Assembly: GCF_011326725.1 (NCBI RefSeq)
Contig: NZ_JAANCO010000001.1
Location: 62,001 to 126,000 of the forward strand
Length of the DNA: 64,000 nt
Reading direction: 5' to 3'
Source: Microbacterium excoecariae
GTDB taxonomy: Bacteria > Actinomycetota > Actinomycetes > Actinomycetales > Microbacteriaceae
Positions within the stretch are counted from its first letter, which is position 1. Each line of letters starts with the position of its first letter. Position numbers and translations under genes: made by a program. Under the pieces are notes generated by a model. That model was not told where the DNA came from and did no database searches. It worked only from the letters and a program-made list of their open reading frames with translations. Shown here piece by piece: positions 1-7,647 of the stretch.

Positions 1-231
1 GGCCGGGACGTGGAGCCAGGCGGAGATCGGGTCGCCCGCGAACCCCGCGAACGTGACGTCGCGCGTCTCGACGAGCGCGAGTCCGTTGTCCACCGGCCGC
101 GCGTAGGTCTCGCCCCCGGCGGCGCGGGCGCCCTCGAGGGTGCTCGCCCAGAATTCCTCGAAGTCGTCGGGGGCCTGAACGGTGGAACGGTGCTCGCGCA
201 GAGCGGCGAGCGGCAGATCGAAGTGCGGCAT
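1..231 (-). CDS. Acetylxylan esterase (AXE1 family), N-terminal part
   Basis: Only the first 77 codons lie in the window. The gene reads leftward and runs off the edge. The start ATG at 231-229 is preceded by a GGAGAGG ribosome site. The protein begins MPHFDLPLAALREH and continues with a DDFEEFW segment and YARPVDNGLALVETRDVTF. That layout matches the N-terminal strand region of AXE1/cephalosporin-C deacetylase esterases, which remove acetyl groups from xylan or small acetylated sugars. The Ser-Asp-His triad would be outside the window and cannot be checked. No signal peptide is visible, so a cytoplasmic enzyme acting on imported acetylated oligosaccharides is likely. It is divergent from the gene at 316. 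Confidence 0.75.
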   Translation of the reverse strand, partial: MPHFDLPLAALREHRSTVQAPDDFEEFWASTLEGARAAGGETYARPVDNGLALVETRDVTFAGFAGDPISAWLHVPA

Positions 232-303
232 CGAATTCCTCTCCTCCCGCGAGCGTAACGGGGACCCCCGACGCCGCGCGCACGCGACGCCTCGTCACGA
301 CCG

Positions 304-309
304 TAGGCT
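304..309 (+). promoter_or_regulatory. Leaderless -10 element TAGGCT
   Basis: TAGGCT is followed by exactly six bases and then the ATG at 316. No Shine-Dalgarno sequence precedes that ATG. The same TANNNT-N6/7-start layout recurs before many isolated starts in this window, so this gene is probably read from a leaderless transcript. Confidence 0.6.
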
Positions 310-315
310 GGGGGC

Positions 316-987
316 ATGGCGCGCAGGAATCCCCCCGGCAGGCGGCAGCAGCGCGTGGCGCCCGCCCGCGATACGGCGCCGCGCCCCGCGCCCGCGCCCG
401 CGCCCTTCCGCCTCGGGGCGATTCCGGGCGCGACCCCGGGCAAATGGATCGAGCGGTGGCGCGAGCAGCGCCCGCAGCAGCGCCTCGTGCTGGAGCCCGT
501 GGCGCTCGCCGATCAGGAGGCGGCACTCCGCGACCGGCGCGTCGACGCGTGCATCTGCCGGGGCGCCCTCGCGGCGGACGACCTGCACGTCGTGCGGCTC
601 TACGACGAGGTGCCGGTCGTCGTGATGTCCGCCGACTCGTCCCTCGCCGCGGCCGACACGCTCGTCGCGTCCGACCTCGCCGGCGAGGTGCTTATTCGCT
701 CGCTCGACGAGGCGTTCGAGCCCGCGGGGCTCCCGACGGCCCCGGCCGCGTTCGCCCCCCTGCCGACCACGGAGGACGCCGTCGCGACCGCAGCCTCCGG
801 CGTCGGGATCGCCGTGATGCCGATGTCGCTCGCGCGCCTGCACCACCGCCGCGACGCGACGTTCCGCCCGCTCGAGGGCGTGGACGGATCCGCCGTGGTG
901 CTCGCGTGGCTCCGCGCGCGCGACGACGAGGACGTGCAGGCGTTCGTCGCAATCACGCGCGGACGGACCGCGCGCTCGTCGCGCTAG
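316..987 (+). CDS. LysR-type substrate-binding domain protein without DNA-binding domain
   Basis: The protein has 223 residues. A basic, Pro/Ala-rich N-terminus (about residues 1-33) leads into FRLGAIPGATPGKWIERW and a fold typical of the LysR effector-binding domain, ending with the GVGIAVMPMSLARL stretch usual near the end of that domain. The winged-helix DNA-binding part found in normal LysR regulators (about 60-80 residues) is absent. The ATG at 316 sits six bases after a TAGGCT element, so the short form is not a mis-called start. Such stand-alone domains occur in Actinomycetota, but their role is unknown; they may bind a small ligand or modulate another regulator. It ends in a 4-base convergent overlap with metS. 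Confidence 0.65.
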   Translation: MARRNPPGRRQQRVAPARDTAPRPAPAPAPFRLGAIPGATPGKWIERWREQRPQQRLVLEPVALADQEAALRDRRVDACICRGALAADDLHVVRLYDEVPVVVMSADSSLAAADTLVASDLAGEVLIRSLDEAFEPAGLPTAPAAFAPLPTTEDAVATAASGVGIAVMPMSLARLHHRRDATFRPLEGVDGSAVVLAWLRARDDEDVQAFVAITRGRTARSSR

Positions 988-1130
988 GCCGCGCCCGGCC
1001 CGTCCTGCTCGCCGCCCTCGGGGTACGACGCGACCTCCGGCCGCGCCGCGAGGGCGAGCACGGCCGCGACGAGCCCGCCCCACACGAGCACGGCGGCGAT
1101 CACGAAGAAAACGATCGCGATGGCGCTCAT
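984..1130 (-). CDS. metS: Methionine/alanine importer small subunit MetS
   Basis: This is a 48-residue protein: one hydrophobic helix (about residues 3-28, AIVFFVIAAVLVWGGLVAAV) followed by a short acidic cytoplasmic tail. Its start overlaps the stop of metP by four bases (ATGA at 1130-1127), so the two are translationally coupled. In Corynebacterium glutamicum MetS is the essential small partner of the MetP secondary transporter for methionine and alanine. Length, topology and position all agree with that family. Confidence 0.85.
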   Translation of the reverse strand: MSAIAIVFFVIAAVLVWGGLVAAVLALAARPEVASYPEGGEQDGPGAA

Positions 1131-2683
1131 CGGGCGCCTCCCTTCCGCGCGAGCTGCGCGGCGCTCGGCCACGCCTCGAAGTGATCCGGATCCCGGCGCC
1201 AGCGCAGCTGCGGGAGCACGAAGGCCGCGACCACCATGATGCCGACGGCGCCCCACCCGGCGACGCCGAGATACCAGCCCGGGTAGCCCCCGTAGCCGTT
1301 CAGGACGAGGTCGATGATCTTCGTCACGAGCATGTAGGCGAGCACGGCGGGCGCGAGGATGCCCGTGAACGCGAGCCAGGTCGGGCCGACGCGGAACGTC
1401 GAGACGGCGCTCAGGTGTCGGGCCAGCTCGCCCCCGCGGCGCCGGACCCACACCACGATGATCGTCATGGCGATCGCCGAGGAGACGATGCCGATGTTGT
1501 TGGCCCAGTTGTCGATCGTGTCGAGCGCGGTCAGCCCCGACGTCGTCCCGAACAGCACGAGCGACAGCGCCGCGATGACGCCGCCGATGCCGTAGACCGC
1601 CTGCGCGCGCGTCAGGTCGAACTTGTCGCGCATCGCCGCGATGACGACCTCGAGCACCGAGATGAGCGAGGTCAGCCCCGCGAGCGTCAGCGCCCCGAAG
1701 AAGAGCGACCCGACCCATTCGCCGCCCGGGATCTCGGAAACGATCGCGGGGAAGGTCATGAAGGCGAGGCCCACGCCGGTCAGGCCTTCCAGGTCGCCGA
1801 TCTCGACGCCCTGCTGGAACGCGAAGAAGCCGAGCGTCGAGAACACGGCGATGCCCGCGAGCAGCTCGAACGAGGAGTTGCCGAAGGCGACCACGAGCCC
1901 CGCGCCGGTGAGGTTCGAGCGCCGCTTGCGGTACGACGCGTAGGTGATCATGATGCCGAAAGCCACCGACAGCGAGAAGAAGATCTGGCTGTACGCCGCG
2001 ATCCACACGCTCGGATCCGCGAGCGCCGCGAAGTCCGGCGTGAAGAACTCATTCAGCCCGTCGATCGCGCCCGGGAGGAACAGCGCGCGGATCACGAGGA
2101 CGAGGAAGGCCACCACGAGGAGCGGAATGATGACGACGTTCGCGCGCTGGATGCCGCGCACGACGCCCGCGCCGAGGATCCACAGCGTCACGATCCACAT
2201 CACGACGAGCGGGATCATGACGCTCGGCACGACGTCGAGCGTGAACGGCTCGGCGGCGACGCCCAGGTAGTCGCCCACGAAGAACGCCGTCGGGTCCTCG
2301 CCCCACCTGAGGTCCCACGAGAACACGAAGTAGCTCGCCGCCCAGGCGAGCACGGCCGTGTAATACAGGCCGATCACGGCGGTGATCGCGACCTGGAACC
2401 ACCCGAGCCCCTCGCCGAGCTTGCCCGCGAGGCGCCGGAGGGCGAGAGGAGCGGATCCGCGGAACCGGTGGCCGATCGCGTAGTCGAGGAAGAGGATCGG
2501 GATCCCCGCGGTGACGAGGGCGACGAGATACGGAATGAGGAACGCGCCCCCACCCGACTCGTACGCGACGCCGGGGAAGCGCCAGATGTTGCCGAGGCCG
2601 ACGGCGGACCCGATGGCAGACAGGATGAACCCCACCTGCCCCGTCCACTGCTCGCGTTCGGGAATTGCGGGCGCTGTCGTCAT
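1127..2683 (-). CDS. metP: Sodium-dependent methionine/alanine transporter MetP (NSS family)
   Basis: The protein has 518 residues and is of the neurotransmitter:sodium symporter type. The N-terminal signature is clear: EQWTGQVGFILSAIGSAVGLGNIWRFP (about residues 9-35), which forms the unwound TM1 with its sodium and substrate sites. About twelve hydrophobic segments follow. I chose the ATG at 2683 because GGGGGAGAG lies directly upstream and the NSS signature begins shortly after; an upstream ATG at 2746 would add 21 residues with no membrane character. The pairing with metS identifies it as the large subunit of the MetPS importer for methionine and alanine. Confidence 0.88.
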   Translation of the reverse strand: MTTAPAIPEREQWTGQVGFILSAIGSAVGLGNIWRFPGVAYESGGGAFLIPYLVALVTAGIPILFLDYAIGHRFRGSAPLALRRLAGKLGEGLGWFQVAITAVIGLYYTAVLAWAASYFVFSWDLRWGEDPTAFFVGDYLGVAAEPFTLDVVPSVMIPLVVMWIVTLWILGAGVVRGIQRANVVIIPLLVVAFLVLVIRALFLPGAIDGLNEFFTPDFAALADPSVWIAAYSQIFFSLSVAFGIMITYASYRKRRSNLTGAGLVVAFGNSSFELLAGIAVFSTLGFFAFQQGVEIGDLEGLTGVGLAFMTFPAIVSEIPGGEWVGSLFFGALTLAGLTSLISVLEVVIAAMRDKFDLTRAQAVYGIGGVIAALSLVLFGTTSGLTALDTIDNWANNIGIVSSAIAMTIIVVWVRRRGGELARHLSAVSTFRVGPTWLAFTGILAPAVLAYMLVTKIIDLVLNGYGGYPGWYLGVAGWGAVGIMVVAAFVLPQLRWRRDPDHFEAWPSAAQLARKGGAR

Positions 2684-2812
2684 CTCTCCCCCGGGTGGTG
2701 CGTTCGCCGGCGCCGCGAACGCGGACCGTGCCAAAAGGGTACGCATGAACCGCCGACATGTCAGAAATGCCCCGCGCGGGCGCGCCCTCCCGGGCGCGGC
2801 GAGGCAATGTGC

Positions 2813-3292
2813 TCAGGAGCCGGCGGCGAGGCGGATCCGCTCGTCCAGGTACGCCGCGAGCGGGGTGCGGAACCCCGCGGGCGACCAGGCGACGAGGAGC
2901 CGGCCCGCGTCCCAGGACAGCGGATCCGCGGATCCGCCCCGCGCGATGGCGGCGACATCGAGCTCGCGCCAGTCGATGTGGCACACCTCGCCCTCGGCGA
3001 ACCCGCCCCGAAACGCCATCGCCCGGATCGACGCCCGCACGCGCTGCGATTCGGCCGTGTAGCCGCGGCGCACCTCCTCCGCCGCCCGCACGATGTCGCC
3101 CGTGGCCCAGAGCTTCTCGTCGCCGACGAGCAGGACCCCGAGATGCCAGGCGGACGCGACGGGCTCGACGACGGGGCGCCCGCCGAAGACCCGCGCCAGC
3201 CGCCGCGCCTCGCGGCCCCGCCCCAGGCGCACGCGCGGGACCCCGTCGAGCCGGGCGCGCGCGTCGTCAAGCAGCGCGGCCAGATCGTCCAT
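2813..3292 (-). CDS. Conserved hypothetical protein
   Basis: The product has 159 residues, is soluble and has no signal peptide or membrane segment. It starts MDDLAALLDDARARL and contains ASAWHLGVLLVGDEKLWATG and an ARG GFAEGE-like central part, ending in LAAYLDERIRLAAGS. I recognise the general look of a small protein family common in Microbacteriaceae but cannot give it a function. The ATG at 3292 follows a TAGGGT element by six bases with no ribosome site, supporting this start and leaderless translation. It is divergent from katG, with about 155 bases between the starts. Confidence 0.7.
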   Translation of the reverse strand: MDDLAALLDDARARLDGVPRVRLGRGREARRLARVFGGRPVVEPVASAWHLGVLLVGDEKLWATGDIVRAAEEVRRGYTAESQRVRASIRAMAFRGGFAEGEVCHIDWRELDVAAIARGGSADPLSWDAGRLLVAWSPAGFRTPLAAYLDERIRLAAGS

Positions 3293-3298
3293 GCCCCC

Positions 3299-3304
3299 AC
3301 CCTA
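3299..3304 (-). promoter_or_regulatory. Leaderless -10 element TAGGGT
   Basis: On the minus strand TAGGGT is followed by six bases (GGGGGC) and the ATG at 3292. There is no Shine-Dalgarno sequence. Confidence 0.6.
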
Positions 3305-3384
3305 CGAAAGCGCGATGTCGGGGGTCGGTGGCAGGGTGCGACACACGCCGCATCCGCGGCTTCGCGCTCGCCCGCCACGTGCGC

Positions 3385-3402
3385 TACATTTGAGTCATTC
3401 AA
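3385..3402 (+). promoter_or_regulatory. AT-rich katG upstream region with TTGA-N5-TCAA inverted repeat
   Basis: A sharp drop in G+C occurs here. TACATT (3385-3390) could serve as a -10 hexamer, and TTGAGTCATTCAA (3390-3402) is an inverted repeat with 4-base arms. Fur/FurA-type regulators of katG use AT-rich inverted repeats, but no fur gene lies in the window, so the regulator is inference only. Confidence 0.3.
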
Positions 3403-3447
3403 TTCTTTGGGTGAACCCCGCCCCGATTTTTGCGTCGAAAGGCGAGC

Positions 3448-5667
3448 ATGACCGACAGCAACGGCACCTGTCCCTTCGGATACGGATCCGGCGACCCCGA
3501 GGCCCACGAGCCGACGACCGTCGCGGGACACTTCAGCGAGGACGAGCCGCAGGAGAGCCCCCGGATCCACCCCACGATGGGTAGCGCCAACAGCGAGTGG
3601 TGGCCGAACAAGCTCAACCTCAAGATCCTCGCGAAGAACCCCGCCGTCGCGAATCCGCTGGGCGAGGAGTTCGACTACACCGCGGCGTTCCAGAGCGTCG
3701 ACCTCGCCGCCGTGAAGGCCGACCTCGCCGAGGTCATGACGACCTCGCACGCCTTCTGGCCGGCCGACTTCGGTCACTACGGCCCGTTCATGATCCGCAT
3801 GGCGTGGCACTCCGCGGGCACGTACCGCTCGCACGACGGCCGCGGTGGCGCGGGCGCCGGCCAGCAGCGGTTCGCGCCGCTGAACTCGTGGCCCGACAAC
3901 GTCAGCCTCGACAAGGCGCGCCGCCTGCTGTGGCCCGTGAAGAAGAAGTACGGCCAGAAGATCTCGTGGGCCGACCTCATGATCCTCGCCGGCAACGTCG
4001 CGCTCGAGACGATGGGCTTCCCGACGCTCGGCTTCGGCGGCGGACGCGCCGACGTGTGGGAGGCCGACGACGACATCTACTGGGGCCCCGAGAAGGTCTG
4101 GCTCGACGACGAGCGCTACACGGGTCAGCGCGACCTCGAGGCGCCGCTCGCCGCCGTCCAGATGGGCCTCATCTACGTCAACCCGGAGGGCCCGAACGGC
4201 GAGCCGGATCCGCTGAAGGCCGCCGTCGACATCCGCGAGACCTTCCGCCGCATGGGCATGGACAGCGAGGAGACCGTCGCGCTGATCGCGGGCGGCCACA
4301 CCTTCGGCAAGGCGCACGGCGCGCACCCCGACGACAAGCTGGGACCGGACCCGGAGGCCGCGCCGCTCGAGGCGCAGGGCTTCGGCTGGAAGAACGGCTA
4401 CGGCACCGGCGTGGGCGCCGACGCCGTGACCTCGGGCCTCGAGGTCACCTGGACGTACCACCCCACCCGCTGGGACAACGAGTTCTTCCACATCCTCTAC
4501 GCCTACGAGTGGGAGCTGTTCTCCTCCCCCGCCGGCGCGCAGCAGTGGCGTCCGAAGGACGGCGGCGGGGCGGACATGGTGCCGATGGCCCACTCGGACG
4601 ACAAGCGCGAGCCGCGCATGTTCACGACCGACCTCGCGCTGCGCATGGACCCGGAGTTCGACGCGATCTCGCGCCGCTTCCGCGACGACCAGAAGGCGTT
4701 CACCGACGCCTTCGCGCGCGCCTGGTTCAAGCTGACCCACCGCGACATGGGACCGAAGGTGCGCTATCTCGGACCCGAGGTCCCGGCCGAGGACTTCGCC
4801 TGGCAGGATCCGCTGCCCGCGGCGACCGCGGCGACCGACGCCGCGGCCATCGCCACGGCGAAGGAGCTCATCGCGAGCTCCGGGCTCTCGGTCTCGCAGC
4901 TCGTCTCGACGGCGTGGAAGGCCGCCGCGACGTTCCGCAGCTCCGACAAGCGCGGCGGCGCGAACGGCGGGCGTATCCGCCTCGAGCCGCAGGTGAGCTG
5001 GAAGGTCAATCGCCCCGACGAGCTGCGCCCCGTGCTCGCGAAGCTCGAGGAGATCGCCGACGCGTCGGGCCTGAGCTTCGCCGACGTCGTGGTGCTCGCA
5101 GGCGGCGTGGGCGTCGAGCAGGCGGCCCAGGCCGCCGGCGTCGAGGTCGAGGTGTCCTTCACCCCGGGCCGCGTCGACGCGACGCAGGAGCAGACCGACC
5201 TGACGCAGTTCGCCTGGCTGGAGCCGGTCGCGGACGGGTTCCGCAACTACGACAGCGGCTTCGTGAAGCTCCCGAGCGAGTATCTGCTCATCGACCGCGC
5301 GAACCACCTGGGCGTCAGCGCGCCGCAGATGACGGCGCTCGTCGGCGGCCTCCGCGTCCTCGGCAACAACTGGGACGGATCCGACCTCGGCGTCCTCACC
5401 GACCGCCCGGGCGCCCTCACGAACGACTTCTTCGTCAACCTGCTCGAGCTCGGCGTGAGCTGGACGCCCGCGGCCGACGAGCAGACGTTCACGAGCAACA
5501 CAGGCCGCACGGCGAGCCGCGCGGACCTCGTGTTCGGCTCGAACAGCGAGCTGCGCGCGCTGGCCGAGGTGTACGCCTCGGACGACGCGGGCGAGAAGTT
5601 CGTGCGCGACTTCGTCGCCGCGTGGGTCAAGGTCATGGAGAACGACCGGTTCGACCTGCGGTACTGA
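3448..5667 (+). CDS. katG: Catalase-peroxidase KatG
   Basis: This is a 739-residue bifunctional heme enzyme that removes hydrogen peroxide by catalase and peroxidase reactions. The distal site Arg117, Trp120 and His121 lies in [12 protein letters not shown]. The expected Met-Tyr-Trp cross-link residues are Trp120, Tyr243 and Met269. The proximal heme ligand is His284 in [10 protein letters not shown]. The second, non-heme KatG domain follows (from about residue 430), giving the full family length. The ATG at 3448 is preferred over the in-frame one at 3430 because GAAAGG lies just upstream and [10 protein letters not shown] is the usual KatG opening. No furA-like gene is adjacent. A hairpin follows the stop codon. 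Confidence 0.97.
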   Translation: MTDSNGTCPFGYGSGDPEAHEPTTVAGHFSEDEPQESPRIHPTMGSANSEWWPNKLNLKILAKNPAVANPLGEEFDYTAAFQSVDLAAVKADLAEVMTTSHAFWPADFGHYGPFMIRMAWHSAGTYRSHDGRGGAGAGQQRFAPLNSWPDNVSLDKARRLLWPVKKKYGQKISWADLMILAGNVALETMGFPTLGFGGGRADVWEADDDIYWGPEKVWLDDERYTGQRDLEAPLAAVQMGLIYVNPEGPNGEPDPLKAAVDIRETFRRMGMDSEETVALIAGGHTFGKAHGAHPDDKLGPDPEAAPLEAQGFGWKNGYGTGVGADAVTSGLEVTWTYHPTRWDNEFFHILYAYEWELFSSPAGAQQWRPKDGGGADMVPMAHSDDKREPRMFTTDLALRMDPEFDAISRRFRDDQKAFTDAFARAWFKLTHRDMGPKVRYLGPEVPAEDFAWQDPLPAATAATDAAAIATAKELIASSGLSVSQLVSTAWKAAATFRSSDKRGGANGGRIRLEPQVSWKVNRPDELRPVLAKLEEIADASGLSFADVVVLAGGVGVEQAAQAAGVEVEVSFTPGRVDATQEQTDLTQFAWLEPVADGFRNYDSGFVKLPSEYLLIDRANHLGVSAPQMTALVGGLRVLGNNWDGSDLGVLTDRPGALTNDFFVNLLELGVSWTPAADEQTFTSNTGRTASRADLVFGSNSELRALAEVYASDDAGEKFVRDFVAAWVKVMENDRFDLRY

Positions 5668-5679
5668 CCGCGCGAGGAG

Positions 5680-5706
5680 AAGGGCCGTCCCGCCGGGGCG
5701 GCCCTT
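5680..5706. terminator. Bidirectional hairpin between katG and aquaporin gene
   Basis: AAGGGCCG pairs with CGGCCCTT around a G/C loop that can pair further (CCC/GGG). It lies between two convergent genes and can serve both. Confidence 0.6.
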
Positions 5707-5727
5707 CGTCGTGTCACGGGAGCGCGG

Positions 5728-6432
5728 TCAGGGGCGGCGCGGCGCGAGCCACACGGCCAGGCCGAGGCCCAGGGCTGCGCCGTTCACCTGCGCCGCGAGG
5801 AAGGGCAGCACGGATCCGGGCGCGATCCCCGCGAAGGTGTCGCTGAACATGCGGCCGATCGTGATCGCGGGGTTCGCGAAGCTCGTCGACGCCGTGAACC
5901 AGTACGCCGCGCCGATGTAGGCCCCGACGGCGGGCGCCGCGAGCGCGCCGCGGCCCGTGCGCACGAGCAGGAAGATCACCGCGACGAGCCCCGCCGTCGC
6001 GACGCCCTCGCTGAGGAGGTTCCCGGGCGACACGCGATCCGTCGACGCCCACGACACGGCGGGCAGCCCGAACATCGCGTTCGCCAGCACGGCACCGACG
6101 ACGCATCCCGCGATCTGGGCGGGCACGTAGGCCGCCACCTGCCGCCAGCTCCGCGAGCCGAGCGCCGCGTCGGCGAGCGTGACGACCGGGTTGAAGTGCG
6201 CGCCCGAGGCCGGCGCGAACATCGCGATGAGCACGCCGAGGCCGAGCGCCGTGGCGAGGGCGTTCTCGAGCAGCTGCAGCCCGGGATCGGACGACAGGCG
6301 CGACGCCATGATCCCGGATCCGATCACGATCGCCGCCAGCAGGGCGGATCCGACGAACTCGGCCGTCGCCTCGCGCGGCAGCGAGAGCGCGTCCGGCTGC
6401 ACCGCGGGCGTGTCCGGCGTCGCGACCGTCAC
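5728..6432 (-). CDS. Aquaporin-family channel of the arsenic cluster
   Basis: A 234-residue MIP channel with six membrane segments and the two half-helix motifs: HFNPVVTLAD (NPV variant in the first half) and FANPAITIGR (NPA in the second). The GTG start at 6432 overlaps the arsR stop (GTGA, 6432-6429), so it is co-translated with ArsR. In bacteria with this gene order (arsR-aquaporin-arsC) the channel is thought to let arsenite, formed by the reductase, leave the cell. Specificity for arsenite is inferred from position; glycerol or water transport cannot be excluded from sequence. No ArsB or Acr3 pump is present here, so the channel may be the only exit route in this cluster. Confidence 0.82.
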   Translation of the reverse strand: MTVATPDTPAVQPDALSLPREATAEFVGSALLAAIVIGSGIMASRLSSDPGLQLLENALATALGLGVLIAMFAPASGAHFNPVVTLADAALGSRSWRQVAAYVPAQIAGCVVGAVLANAMFGLPAVSWASTDRVSPGNLLSEGVATAGLVAVIFLLVRTGRGALAAPAVGAYIGAAYWFTASTSFANPAITIGRMFSDTFAGIAPGSVLPFLAAQVNGAALGLGLAVWLAPRRP

Positions 6433-6776
6433 GGCGCCAGCACCTCGCGGACGCTCTCGAGCGCGCCCGGCACGAGCGCGTAATACGCCCAGGTCCCGCG
6501 CTGCGAGCGGGCGAGGAACCCGGCCTCCGCAAGGACCTTGAGGTGATGGGACACGGTGGGCTGGCTCAGGCCGACGGGATCCGTCAGGTCGCACACGCAC
6601 GCCTCCTGCCCCGCCGACGCCGCGACGATCGAGATCAGCCGCAGGCGCGTCGGGTCGGCGAGCGCCTTGAGCCGCCGGGCCAGGTGCGCGGCATCCTCGG
6701 CGGAGAGCGGATCCCGCACGAGCGAGGAGCAGCAGGCCGCGCCGGCGGGCGTGATCAGGGGAAGCGGTGACACCAT
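6429..6776 (-). CDS. arsR: Arsenite-responsive repressor ArsR
   Basis: A 115-residue winged-helix repressor. The recognition helix lies in LSQPTVSHHLKVLAEAGF (about residues 70-87). Cys15-Cys16 near the N-terminus plus Cys60 and Cys62 (ACVCDL) resemble the three-Cys arsenite site of the Corynebacterium glutamicum ArsR, rather than the CVC-only site of Escherichia coli. The ATG at 6776 is supported by a TACCGT element six bases upstream, so the mRNA is probably leaderless. It is divergent from arsC, with only 36 bases between the starts, which contain a perfect operator. It should repress both directions until arsenite or antimonite binds. Confidence 0.9.
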   Translation of the reverse strand: MVSPLPLITPAGAACCSSLVRDPLSAEDAAHLARRLKALADPTRLRLISIVAASAGQEACVCDLTDPVGLSQPTVSHHLKVLAEAGFLARSQRGTWAYYALVPGALESVREVLAP

Positions 6777-6782
6777 ACATTG

Positions 6783-6811
6783 ACGGTAGTCGATATTGAT
6801 ACTCTTCAATA
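6783..6811. promoter_or_regulatory. Divergent arsR/arsC promoters with ArsR operator
   Basis: TATTGA-N6-TCAATA (6794-6811) is a perfect 6-bp-arm inverted repeat of the ArsR/SmtB type. Its spacer TACTCT (6800-6805) is a -10 hexamer placed seven bases before the arsC ATG. On the other strand TACCGT (6788-6783) lies six bases before the arsR ATG. Repressor bound here would cover the arsC -10 and the upstream part of the arsR promoter. Confidence 0.75.
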
Positions 6812-6812
6812 C

Positions 6813-7226
6813 ATGACCGACACCCCCACCGTCCTCTTCGTCTGCGTCCACAACGCGGGCCGATCGCAGATGGCGGCCGGATGGCTCCAGCACCTCGCGG
6901 GCGATCGCGTCGAGGTCCTCTCCGCCGGCAGCGCGCCCAAGGACGCGATCAACCCCGTCGCGGTCGAGGCGATGGCCGAGGTCGGGATCGACATCGCGGG
7001 CCGCACGCCGAAGGTGCTCACAACCGACGCGGTGCGCGAGTCGGACGTCGTGATCACGATGGGCTGCGGCGACGCCTGCCCGATCTTCCCGGGCAAGCGC
7101 TACGAGGACTGGGAGCTCGACGACCCCGCCGGCCAGGGCATCGACGCCGTGCGCCCCATCAGGGACGAGATCCGCGCGCGCGTCGAGGCCCTCGTCGACG
7201 AGATCGCCCCGCGCGAGGGGCGCTGA
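6813..7226 (+). CDS. arsC: Arsenate reductase, low-molecular-weight phosphatase type
   Basis: A 137-residue protein with the P-loop CVHNAGRS (nucleophile Cys11, Arg17) of the low-molecular-weight phosphatase fold, further cysteines at 85 and 89 (GCGDAC) and a DDPAGQ segment carrying the general acid Asp. It reduces arsenate to arsenite. In Actinomycetota such enzymes use either mycothiol/mycoredoxin or thioredoxin as electron donor; the sequence alone does not decide this. I prefer the ATG at 6813 over an in-frame one at 6780, because TACTCT lies seven bases upstream and the earlier ATG would put the operator inside the gene. It is followed by a hairpin with six T residues. Confidence 0.9.
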   Translation: MTDTPTVLFVCVHNAGRSQMAAGWLQHLAGDRVEVLSAGSAPKDAINPVAVEAMAEVGIDIAGRTPKVLTTDAVRESDVVITMGCGDACPIFPGKRYEDWELDDPAGQGIDAVRPIRDEIRARVEALVDEIAPREGR

Positions 7227-7253
7227 CGCCGCCGAATCGCAAATCCTCTTCGC

Positions 7254-7300
7254 CGGGCCTCCGGGTGTCGAGCCCATCGGCGTCCGAAGGCCCGTTTTTT
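7254..7300 (+). terminator. Terminator after arsC
   Basis: CGGGCCTCCGG pairs with CCGAAGGCCCG (one mismatch) over a 19-base loop and is followed at once by TTTTTT, a strong intrinsic terminator for such a G+C-rich genome. Confidence 0.7.
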
Positions 7301-7460
7301 CGTAAGTTCGGCGAATCTTTCTCGCGGATCCGCCTCCCGCCGCTCCCCCGCGCCGCGACATGATCGTCGTGCGGGTCACGGAGGACCCCGCCCCGGCCAC
7401 CGCCGAGGCCCGGGTCCGCCGAGCCGCACGGATCCGCACTCATCCAACGAAGGAGAGATT

Positions 7461-7559
7461 GTGAACGAGACCATCTACGACACCGACGCCGACCTGTTCG
7501 ACGGCCGCCCCGTCTGGTTCGAGCGCAACGGCGCGCCGGCCGAGGGCGAGGACATCTGA
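7461..7559 (+). CDS. Acidic 32-residue micro-protein, function unknown
   Basis: GTG start with a very good ribosome site (AAGGAGAG, seven-base class spacing) and a 32-residue product that opens MNETIYDTDADLF and ends GAPAEGEDI. It is strongly acidic with a central GRPVWFERNG. It stands alone between the arsC terminator and its own perfect 18-bp-arm terminator, so it looks like an independent gene rather than a leader. No RiPP-modifying enzyme, toxin or transporter partner is adjacent. A 34-codon reading frame at 7360-7464 ends in a GTGA overlap with this start but has neither ribosome site nor promoter; I do not call it. Confidence 0.6.
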   Translation: MNETIYDTDADLFDGRPVWFERNGAPAEGEDI

Positions 7560-7570
7560 GCCCACCGCGA

Positions 7571-7610
7571 CGCGCCTGAGGCCCCCGCTTCGGCGGGGGC
7601 CTCAGGCGCG
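7571..7610. terminator. Perfect 18-bp hairpin with TTCG loop
   Basis: Arms CGCGCCTGAGGCCCCCGC and its exact complement flank a TTCG tetraloop, one of the most stable loops known. It follows the micro-gene stop by 11 bases. Confidence 0.85.
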
Positions 7611-7647
7611 TAAGCCAAGATGGCGTCACCCCTCACGAAGGAGCCCC

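Noticed and set aside
2761..5307. An 848-codon open frame on the minus strand opposite katG
   Set aside because: It is an antisense shadow: very high G+C keeps several frames open. The katG frame has all catalytic residues; the antisense product is Arg/Asp/Val repeats without any domain.
7360..7464. A 34-codon frame ending in a GTGA overlap with the micro-gene
   Set aside because: No ribosome site or TANNNT element precedes its ATG, and the peptide is Arg/Ala-rich like shadow frames. Kept only as a remark in the micro-gene finding.
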